Positions 31,556-36,997 of a DNA stretch of 36,997 bases are shown piece by piece. The DNA is taken from contig JAPNUP010000153.1 of assembly GCA_026627345.1 (NCBI GenBank), forward strand, positions 1-36,997, read 5' to 3'. Every line of letters begins with the position of its first letter. The stretch's first letter is position 1. Below the pieces are notes generated by a model. The model saw nothing but the letters and a program-made list of their open reading frames with translations. It was not told the DNA's origin and did not search any database. A program made the translations under genes and the position numbers. Origin of the DNA: Bacillota bacterium (GTDB lineage Bacteria > Bacillota > Bacilli > Alicyclobacillales > SLC66).

Positions 31556-32160
31556 GGCTTGGTACCCTGGGTCTTGTTATCACTCTTTAGCGCCGGACCC
31601 CAAGGGGCATATCCGAAGTCTCCTGGAACGGGTGCTTGCCTTGTGAGTCCCATGAGTTCCGCATAGCGTTCGACAAAGTTACGCAGGTTGTGCTGATGGA
31701 TATTTCCGAGCGAGGCACTCGGTAAATTGCGTGCATTTGGCTGAATCGGCTGCAAAATGACCGGTTGCACCGTGTGCGCCGTGATCGGGACGACGAATAC
31801 GACTTGTTCGTTATAACCATTGGCTACGACGATGGCATTCACTACGCCTTTCGTGGAAAATCGCTCATTCCACTGCACTACATAATACGGGACTTTGGCA
31901 CTCCACCTGCCAGAGGTATCCGTCAGGCCCGTGGTAAACACTTTACCATCGTGCAAAATGACGATGATACGCGCACCTGCGACCACCTTAGAGGTAGAGG
32001 AACCGACGCGAAATTCGACAACGCCCTGCTGGCCTGCGACCGACTGATTCTCGGCAGGTGCGGGGGCCGGGGCGGACGCAGCCTGCGTCATGGAAACAGG
32101 TACGGCCCCTAGTGCAGTACAAAGAATTGTAGCTGAGAAAAGTCTTCTCCAAAGCGTCAT
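31552..32160 (-). CDS. Secreted protein with carboxypeptidase-regulatory-like (beta-sandwich) domain
   Basis: A 202-residue exported protein. A signal peptide (about 1-28) is followed by a short Ala/Pro linker. Residues about 45-135 are beta-rich, with 'AGARIIVILHDGKVFTTGLTDTSGRWSAKVP', a pattern seen in carboxypeptidase-regulatory-like and related Ig-like domains (V-x-G-A-x-V ... T-D-x-x-G-x-W/Y). The C-terminal third is polar and ends 'KSDNKTQGTKP'. No enzyme motif is visible. ATG 32160 has GGAGGG 6 bases upstream. It overlaps the SpoIID-like gene downstream, so the two probably act together at the cell surface. It may bind sugar or protein; this is unproven. Confidence 0.6.
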   Translation of the reverse strand: MTLWRRLFSATILCTALGAVPVSMTQAASAPAPAPAENQSVAGQQGVVEFRVGSSTSKVVAGARIIVILHDGKVFTTGLTDTSGRWSAKVPYYVVQWNERFSTKGVVNAIVVANGYNEQVVFVVPITAHTVQPVILQPIQPNARNLPSASLGNIHQHNLRNFVERYAELMGLTRQAPVPGDFGYAPWGPALKSDNKTQGTKP

Positions 32161-32174
32161 GGGCTTCCCTCCGT

Positions 32175-32199
32175 CATGATAACTTCTTGGGTTATCATG
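32175..32199 (-). promoter_or_regulatory. Inverted repeat at the ribosome binding site of the secreted-protein pair
   Basis: A perfect 9-base inverted repeat, CATGATAAC and GTTATCATG, separated by 7 bases. It ends one base before the SD sequence of the gene at 32160. The arm and loop lengths match the repeat at 5737-5761. It could be an RNA hairpin affecting translation or a protein-binding site. Confidence 0.6.
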
Positions 32200-32290
32200 C
32201 CAATGCAGAGCGCTTTTTACGCATACCGCTTGAGAATCGCCTCGTAAAGCTTACGACGTCCGGCCTATACTAAGCTTTGTGCACCGTCAG

Positions 32291-33184
32291 TTAGTCATCA
32301 GTGGTCTCTTCTAGATCCACCTCGTATCCCTCGCGTCGCACCCGCAAGTCCAGATACAGATTAGCCACTAAAAGATTGAAAAGCGGAGCCAACAAGATCG
32401 AGACCAAGCCACTGCCCACTACACTGAGGACGTTTAGCGGCAGCACGAGGTTAAACACTGCGCCAAGACCAGCGGCTGCGAAGCCGAGAACCAGGTACGA
32501 GATGACGAGAATACCGAAGATCCGCCAAAAGGATCCTGCCGTCAGACGATATGATCGAGCAATCGCCCCCCAGTTGCGCTTACGTTCGAGAAAGACGGCA
32601 GCGAACACAAACAGTAGGCGAATGGCCAACCAGATAAAGGCAATGGCAATGATAAATGACACGATCGAGAAGAGGCCGCCAAGTGCCGCTGAGTGCGTCA
32701 TCCCAATGAGTGCGGCGATCCCGATGAGCACTGCAAAAAGGAGAACAGTTAGGCCGATCAGTAGCCATAAAGTCGCCAGATATGCTCCCCAACGAGAAAC
32801 CGCCAGGCGGACATAACGCCACGGGGACGGACGAGTACGGTCGTGCACGAGCGTGTCTTGTGCCAGCGCATAGTACGCGCCTTCTGTCAGCGGGCTTGAT
32901 ACATTCATAGAAAGGAGGCTAACGATGAGCGCGCCTATCCCTTCGATGATCGAAGCTGTTGTGGTATGTGTCGACTGAAAGAACTGTGAGATCGTGGTGT
33001 GACCCGAGAGTAAGGCTTGATACTGAAGCGTGGGAACCTGACTGCTAACGAAAGAGTCCAGAATGATAATCGGTGCCAAAAAGACCAAACTGATTAGAAA
33101 TAATGGTCCAAAGTACTTACGGTACTGTCTGAACACATCATCCAAAATCCCTCCGATACTGCGCGCCTCTATGCGACTCCGCAC
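32291..33184 (-). CDS. Polytopic membrane protein of unknown function
   Basis: A 297-residue protein with about six hydrophobic segments (near 25-47, 85-105, 135-160, 165-195, 220-245 and 250-280) and a charged N-terminus 'RSRIEARSIGGILDDVFRQYRKYFG'. The layout resembles membrane proteins near the glycerophosphodiesterase membrane-domain group, which have a similar 'IL..F.LYR..F' start, but I see no catalytic motif. The acidic C-terminus (EVDLEETTDD) is probably cytoplasmic. GTG 33184 has GAGGAGG 7 bases upstream. It is divergent from trxB. Confidence 0.7.
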   Translation of the reverse strand: MRSRIEARSIGGILDDVFRQYRKYFGPLFLISLVFLAPIIILDSFVSSQVPTLQYQALLSGHTTISQFFQSTHTTTASIIEGIGALIVSLLSMNVSSPLTEGAYYALAQDTLVHDRTRPSPWRYVRLAVSRWGAYLATLWLLIGLTVLLFAVLIGIAALIGMTHSAALGGLFSIVSFIIAIAFIWLAIRLLFVFAAVFLERKRNWGAIARSYRLTAGSFWRIFGILVISYLVLGFAAAGLGAVFNLVLPLNVLSVVGSGLVSILLAPLFNLLVANLYLDLRVRREGYEVDLEETTDD

Positions 33185-33308
33185 AACGATACCTCCTCAG
33201 TGTACAGCACTCGCGTCTATGCGCTGGAACAAGTATACCAAATGGGCTCGGTACCATGTACGGCACTCTGTACCCGCCGGGGTGTTTTTAATTTGTCGGG
33301 CAACTCGG

Positions 33309-33314
33309 TATAAT
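33309..33314 (+). promoter_or_regulatory. -10 box of trxB
   Basis: A perfect TATAAT 30 bases before the trxB start. The hexamer at the usual -35 position (TTTTAA, 33286-33291) is a weak match. Confidence 0.5.
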
Positions 33315-33344
33315 GAAAGGGCACGGAAAAGAGGAGGATGTTCG

Positions 33345-34322
33345 ATGACCACAACGCATCATCACGTTATGATACTCGGGACAGGGCCAGCTGGACTGAC
33401 GGCGGCGATCTATGCCGCGCGCGCCAATTTGAAACCATTCGTAGTAGAAGGCAATGAGCCAGGTGGGCAACTGACGCTGACTACGGAAATCGAGAATTTT
33501 CCAGGCTTTCCGGAAGGCATCATGGGACCACAACTGATGGCTGACATGCGTGCGCAAGCGGAGCGCTTCGGCGCTGAATTTCAAATGGGCTGGGTGACGA
33601 GTGCTGACTTGTCCAAGCGTCCCTTTCGCGTGACAGTGAATGAAGACGAGATGCATGAAGCGGACGCCATCATCGTGTCGACTGGCGCTTCTGCTAAACT
33701 GCTCGGGATCGACGGAGAAGACGAGTATATCGGTCGCGGTGTGTCCACTTGCGCCACGTGTGACGGCTTCTTCTTTCGCAACAAAGAGATCATCGTTGTC
33801 GGCGGCGGCGACTCGGCGATGGAAGAGGCGACTTTTCTTACGAAGTTTGCGAGCAAAGTGACGATTGTGCACCGCCGCGAGGAGTTGCGCGCGTCGAAGG
33901 TCATGCAAGACCGCGCACGCGCTAATGAGAAAATCACTTGGGCGCTCGGCATGACGCCGCTTGGCGTGGAGGCAGACGGTAAGAAAGTGACCGGGCTTAA
34001 AGTGAAAGACGGCAAGACTGGCGAAGAAAAGGTATTGAAGACCGACGGTATCTTTGTCGCCATTGGCCACTCGCCGAACACCGCTTTTTTAAACGGACAG
34101 TTGGATGTGGATGCCATCGGTTATATCAAGACTCAAGGGGTGACGTCTGCAACCAACGTTGAAGGCGTCTTTGCCTGTGGCGATGTGATGGACCCTCACT
34201 ATCGCCAAGCCATCACGGCGGCCGGCTCCGGCTGTAAGGCGGCTATGGATGTCGAAAAGTTCCTGGAAGGTTCTAGTGTTCACGACTGGTCAGAGTCGGC
34301 GCCCGAGTCGATCAAGGCGTAA
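33345..34322 (+). CDS. trxB: Thioredoxin-disulfide reductase
   Basis: A 325-residue flavoenzyme that uses NADPH to reduce thioredoxin. The FAD-binding loop is 'VMILGTGPAGLTAAIYAARA' (residues 8-27), the redox-active CATC has C136 and C139 in 'STCATCDG', the NADPH loop is 'VVGGGDSAMEEA', and the C-terminal FAD motif is 'GVFACGDVMDPHYRQAITAAGSGCKAA'. Near the N-terminus three His follow three Thr (MTTTHHH). Start ATG 33345 has GAGGAGG 8 bases upstream; the in-frame start at 33063 is inside the divergent gene. It supplies electrons to cytoplasmic thioredoxin and indirectly perhaps to the two secreted thioredoxin-fold proteins here. Confidence 0.97.
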   Translation: MTTTHHHVMILGTGPAGLTAAIYAARANLKPFVVEGNEPGGQLTLTTEIENFPGFPEGIMGPQLMADMRAQAERFGAEFQMGWVTSADLSKRPFRVTVNEDEMHEADAIIVSTGASAKLLGIDGEDEYIGRGVSTCATCDGFFFRNKEIIVVGGGDSAMEEATFLTKFASKVTIVHRREELRASKVMQDRARANEKITWALGMTPLGVEADGKKVTGLKVKDGKTGEEKVLKTDGIFVAIGHSPNTAFLNGQLDVDAIGYIKTQGVTSATNVEGVFACGDVMDPHYRQAITAAGSGCKAAMDVEKFLEGSSVHDWSESAPESIKA

Positions 34323-34333
34323 TGGGCGCTTGA

Positions 34334-34409
34334 TGACAGCCCTGGCAGTGGGACCGGGCAGCTGCAAAGTTTGCAGTTCAGTAAGGCTGCCTGGTCCCGC
34401 GAGCTGTCA
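34334..34409. terminator. Nested inverted repeat between trxB and menA
   Basis: Outer arms TGACAGC/GCTGTCA (34334-34340, 34403-34409), a 15-base middle stem GTGGGACCGGGCAGC/GCTGCCTGGTCCCGC with two G-T pairs (34348-34362, 34386-34400), and a tight inner hairpin CTGCAAA-g-TTTGCAG. It probably ends both convergent transcripts, but there is no T run. The menA stop codon lies in the outer arm. Confidence 0.65.
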
Positions 34410-35306
34410 GCGAACCGCAATCTGGATCAGTAAACCGATGAATAACAAGAAGGCGTATGCGATGAGAGTCGCAGACGTCTTTTTAAATGCGCCTTGCAGG
34501 TCCTTGGCCTCCTTGGCCTTAGAAAAAGCGCGCGGCACGCCAAATGGGAGTGGGGATGACAGCAGTACGAGTAAGGCCCAAGTCGGCAGGACATGGGTGA
34601 TCACCAGCGCGATCGTCCACAGATAAGCTACGATAAAAGCGGTGGCGAGGATGCGGATGGCCCCGCTTCGCCCGGCAACAATAGCGAGCGTTCGGCGGCC
34701 GCCAGCGATGTCATGCTCGATATCGCGAATGTTATTGGCCATCAAGATCGCGCCGATCAAGAGTGCAGACGGTAGTGAAGCGAGAACGGCGCCCCAAGTG
34801 ACACTTTCCGTTTGGATAAAGTACGAAATCAAAATAATGACTGGGCCCATGATGAGTCCGGCTGTCACTTCGCCAAACGGCGTGTAGGAGATCGGCCTCG
34901 GACCGCCTGAATAGAGGTACAGAAAAAGTGTGCTTAGTACACCGACCACCGCGACCCACCACGACGTGACTGCGCAGATATAAACACCGATCAGAAATGC
35001 GATCAGCAGCGTGAATTGTGTGATCCGCAGTACGGTGATGGGTTGCACGTTGTCGCGAACGATCGCGCCTGCGATGCCGACCATCTCTGCGTTGTCGAGT
35101 CCGCGCTTGAAGTCGTAGTACTCATTTAGCATATTAGCTGCGGATTGAATGAGCATGGAGGCGAGTAGCATGGCGATAAACAACAGTGGACGCAGTGGTC
35201 TGCCTTGCAGAGCAAGTCCGGTGCCGATCAGCACTGGCGCGATCGATGCAGTCAGGGTCGGCGGGCGTAACAGCTTCCAAGCTATCGATAAGGGCGACGA
35301 TTGCAT
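34407..35306 (-). CDS. menA: 1,4-dihydroxy-2-naphthoate polyprenyltransferase
   Basis: A 299-residue UbiA-family membrane enzyme that joins a polyprenyl diphosphate to 1,4-dihydroxy-2-naphthoate to make demethylmenaquinone. The first Asp-rich motif is 'NMLNEYYDFKRGLDN' (about 58-72) and the second is 'ANNIRDIEHDIAGGRRTLA' in the middle. Eight or nine hydrophobic segments are visible. ATG 35306 has AAAGGAG upstream. It is divergent from menB-menE with a 270-base region between them that holds matched promoters and palindromes. Confidence 0.95.
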   Translation of the reverse strand: MQSSPLSIAWKLLRPPTLTASIAPVLIGTGLALQGRPLRPLLFIAMLLASMLIQSAANMLNEYYDFKRGLDNAEMVGIAGAIVRDNVQPITVLRITQFTLLIAFLIGVYICAVTSWWVAVVGVLSTLFLYLYSGGPRPISYTPFGEVTAGLIMGPVIILISYFIQTESVTWGAVLASLPSALLIGAILMANNIRDIEHDIAGGRRTLAIVAGRSGAIRILATAFIVAYLWTIALVITHVLPTWALLVLLSSPLPFGVPRAFSKAKEAKDLQGAFKKTSATLIAYAFLLFIGLLIQIAVR

Positions 35307-35329
35307 ATGCTGGATACTCCTTTATAAGG

Positions 35330-35374
35330 GATAAGCGCTTATCACAGTATAGACGCATCTGCGCGGGCGCGCCA
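35330..35374 (-). promoter_or_regulatory. menA promoter with palindromic site at the start
   Basis: On the minus strand: -35 TGGCGC (35374-35369), a 17-base spacer and -10 TATACT (35351-35346). The perfect 14-base palindrome GATAAGCGCTTATC (35330-35343) covers the expected transcript start, as an operator would. Confidence 0.55.
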
Positions 35375-35377
35375 CCA

Positions 35378-35399
35378 CTTGTTCACAAACGTTCACGAG
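35378..35399. promoter_or_regulatory. Imperfect dyad between menA and menB promoters
   Basis: A 22-base imperfect inverted repeat built on GTTCACAAAC-GTTCACGAGC, a 10-base direct repeat of GTTCAC. It lies between the two -35 boxes. Part of it (TTCACAA) resembles half of a Rex redox-sensor site, but the full Rex pattern is not present. Confidence 0.35.
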
Positions 35400-35417
35400 C
35401 ATCAGTCACAGTCCCTC

Positions 35418-35472
35418 TGGCGACAGACTGGTCAGTTTGTTATACTCGACTCATTGCAGACTGGCTGGTCTG
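35418..35472 (+). promoter_or_regulatory. menB promoter with downstream inverted repeats
   Basis: -35 TGGCGA (35418-35423), a 17-base spacer and -10 TATACT (35441-35446). Inside the spacer is ACTGGTCAGT, and downstream is CAGAC-tggctg-GTCTG (35457-35472). The two share the ACTGG core and may bind one regulator. The -10 and spacer equal those of menA. Confidence 0.5.
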
Positions 35473-35580
35473 TAAGAACGTAAAGTGGTGACGCCTGCCG
35501 TTTTTGGACACCCTTTGTGCAGAGGGTACAGGTGTCCCATGCAGCTAGGCGTAGACTTTTCGATGAGGGGTGCGAGAGAC

Positions 35581-36399
35581 ATGTCCGTTTTATTTGAGCG
35601 CGTTCGAGAGTACGAAGATATCATTTATGAACAGGGCGAAGGAATTGCCCGTATCGTCATCAACCGTCCAGAGGTGAGAAACGCGTTTCGCCCGGAGACG
35701 GTCATTGAACTCATGGACGCATTTGAACGTGTGCGCGACGACGCTAACGTTGGAGCGGTGATTTTGACAGGCCAAGGCGACCTGGCCTTTTGCTCAGGCG
35801 GTGACCAGCGCGTGCGCGGCCATGGTGGATACGTAGGCAGTGACACGGTGCCGCGGCTCAATGTGCTCGATTTGCAGCGCCAAATTCGCCTCTTGCCAAA
35901 GCCTGTGATCGCAGCGGTTGCAGGCTACGCGATCGGTGGCGGACACGTGCTGCACTTGGTCTGCGACTTGACGATTGCAGGCGATAACGCAGTATTTGGT
36001 CAAACCGGGCCGATCGTCGGCAGCTTCGACGCCGGGTATGGAACAGGGCTTTTGGCACGCACAGTAGGCACGAAAAAAGCCAAGGAAATCTGGTTTTTGT
36101 GCCGTCAGTACTCCGCGCAAGAGGCGCTCGACATGGGACTCGTCAACAAAGTGGTGCCAGTGGACCAAGTGCAAGATGAAGCGATCTTATGGGCGCAGGA
36201 GATTTTGACGAAAAGCCCGATGGCGATCCGTTTTCTCAAGGCTTCTTTCAACGTGGACACGGATGGGCTGGCGGGTCTTCAACAGATGGCAGGCGATGCG
36301 ACGATGATGTTTTACATGACCGAAGAAGCTCGTGAAGGCAAGAACGCCTTTTTGGAGAAGCGCAAGCCTGACTTCTCGAAGTTTCCGCGTTTGCCGTAA
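35581..36399 (+). CDS. menB: 1,4-dihydroxy-2-naphthoyl-CoA synthase
   Basis: A 272-residue crotonase-family enzyme that closes the second ring of the naphthoquinone from o-succinylbenzoyl-CoA. The oxyanion-hole segment is '[12 protein letters not shown]', and '[34 protein letters not shown]' is the MenB signature; the '[19 protein letters not shown]' segment is typical of crotonases. ATG 35581 aligns with MenB proteins and has GAGGGG 10 bases upstream, a long spacing. An earlier in-frame start at 35485 would add 32 residues that do not fit the family. menE follows after about 30 bases. Confidence 0.96.
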   Translation: MSVLFERVREYEDIIYEQGEGIARIVINRPEVRNAFRPETVIELMDAFERVRDDANVGAVILTGQGDLAFCSGGDQRVRGHGGYVGSDTVPRLNVLDLQRQIRLLPKPVIAAVAGYAIGGGHVLHLVCDLTIAGDNAVFGQTGPIVGSFDAGYGTGLLARTVGTKKAKEIWFLCRQYSAQEALDMGLVNKVVPVDQVQDEAILWAQEILTKSPMAIRFLKASFNVDTDGLAGLQQMAGDATMMFYMTEEAREGKNAFLEKRKPDFSKFPRLP

Positions 36400-36431
36400 G
36401 CATACGCAGAGAACGGGGAGGGGGAAGCGAC

Positions 36432-36997
36432 GTGATGTCAGGGTCAGATCCTTCTGTACGCATGCCAGACTGGCTGTTTCAGCGACGGGATGAATCGCAG
36501 TGGGCGGTTATTCATCCGGATGGGCGCTTTAGCTACAGTCAGCTGTATCAACATGCGGCTGACTTTGCAGCCATGCTCCAAGAACGAGGCGTACAAGCGG
36601 GTGACCGGGTGGCGATCCTCGCGCGCCATGCGCTCGTCTACGCAGTCACACTGCATGCGGCGCGTTTTGTACAGGCTATTTTGGTACCGTTGAACACGCG
36701 TTTGTCAGCGGTGGAAATTGCGTGGCAGGTGGAGGATGCAGAGGCACATTACATCGTTTGCGACTCTTTGCACCTTGCCCTCTGGCAAGATGCGCAGAAG
36801 CTGACTGGCCGGTCGCTGGATGTATCGATACAAGACGGATTGCACTGGCCGCAGGTGCAACATTCGCTGACGCCACCATGGATCGAGCTTGAACGTGTAC
36901 AGAGTCTGATGTACACATCAGGAACCACTGGGAAGCCTAAAGGCGCCATGATTACCTACGGCAACCACTTTTACGGTGCTACAGCCTCTGCTTTTGG
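36432..36997 (+). CDS. menE: o-succinylbenzoate-CoA ligase, partial (C-terminus outside window)
   Basis: The first 188 residues of an acyl-CoA synthetase of the ANL superfamily, cut by the window end. The AMP-binding P-loop 'MYTSGTTGKPKG' near residue 160 is complete. The N-terminal 'MPDWLFQRRDESQWAVIHPDGRFSYSQLYQ' and 'VPLNTRLSAVEIAWQVEDAEAHYIVCD' resemble MenE. Its position right after menB supports that it makes o-succinylbenzoyl-CoA, the MenB substrate. GTG 36432 has GGGGAGGGGG upstream (7-base gap); ATG 36435 is an equally acceptable start. Confidence 0.88.
   Translation, partial: MMSGSDPSVRMPDWLFQRRDESQWAVIHPDGRFSYSQLYQHAADFAAMLQERGVQAGDRVAILARHALVYAVTLHAARFVQAILVPLNTRLSAVEIAWQVEDAEAHYIVCDSLHLALWQDAQKLTGRSLDVSIQDGLHWPQVQHSLTPPWIELERVQSLMYTSGTTGKPKGAMITYGNHFYGATASAF

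Noticed and set aside
33063-33344. Long N-terminal extension of TrxB
   Set aside because: It would run through the 5' end of the divergent membrane-protein gene and lacks family similarity. ATG 33345 has a consensus ribosome binding site.
34334-34409. T-box or other riboswitch
   Set aside because: No T-box core sequence is present and it lies between convergent 3' ends, where a leader element would make no sense.
35378-35399. Rex redox-repressor site between menA and menB
   Set aside because: Only one half (TTCACAA) fits; the partner half TTGTGAA at the right spacing is missing. Kept only as an imperfect dyad.

Overview
The window looks like chromosomal DNA of an acidophilic, endospore-forming member of the Bacillota, most likely of the Alicyclobacillaceae. 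This is an inference from several things: strong GGAGG-type ribosome binding sites with many GTG and TTG starts, two secreted sedolisin (S53) acid proteases, a PgpA/YpjQ-type phosphatase, a SpoIID-like secreted protein, a YjcZ-like mini-protein and a menaquinone pathway (menA, menB, menE). I see no rRNA, tRNA, CRISPR array, insertion sequence or prophage. Apart from one family of palindromic repeats it reads as ordinary, densely coded chromosome.

Layout. 1-5.7 kb: DinB-like protein (cut by the window edge), a TlpA-type thioredoxin, a SWIM/SNF2 helicase followed by 3-methyladenine glycosylase I, and a thioredoxin-fold lipoprotein. 5.8-13.1 kb: first sedolisin, cytochrome P450, NCS2 purine/pyrimidine permease plus an FAH-family hydrolase, a 34-residue membrane protein and a CocE-type hydrolase. 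13.1-15.1 kb: tandem double-hairpin repeats, PgpA, then a three-gene leftward operon (S1-like protein and two FluC fluoride channels) behind a recognisable fluoride riboswitch with an overlapping hairpin. 15.2-19.1 kb: Gfo/Idh/MocA oxidoreductase, long-form aromatic amino acid hydroxylase, ThuA-like protein. 19.2-28.8 kb: a CarH/LitR-like B12-binding MerR regulator divergent from an EAL phosphodiesterase that heads a tightly packed rightward series (prolyl oligopeptidase, PxpA, TIGR01777 epimerase, MtnA, ABC ATPase and permease). 28.8-33.2 kb: second sedolisin, a translationally coupled pair of secreted proteins (SpoIID-like and a carboxypeptidase-regulatory-like domain), and a polytopic membrane protein. 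33.3-37.0 kb: thioredoxin reductase, menA, and divergent menB-menE (menE cut by the window edge).

How the genes fit together. Peptide use is a recurring theme: two secreted acid proteases, a CocE-type hydrolase, a prolyl oligopeptidase overlapping a 5-oxoprolinase subunit, and an aromatic amino acid hydroxylase. Redox and envelope functions (two secreted thioredoxin-fold proteins, TrxB, menaquinone synthesis) form a second theme. The observations most worth a second look are the fluoride-riboswitch operon that starts with an S1-like protein, the double-hairpin repeat family with a compensatory base change, the B12-regulator/EAL pair with an altered axial-ligand position, and the matched divergent menA/menB promoters.
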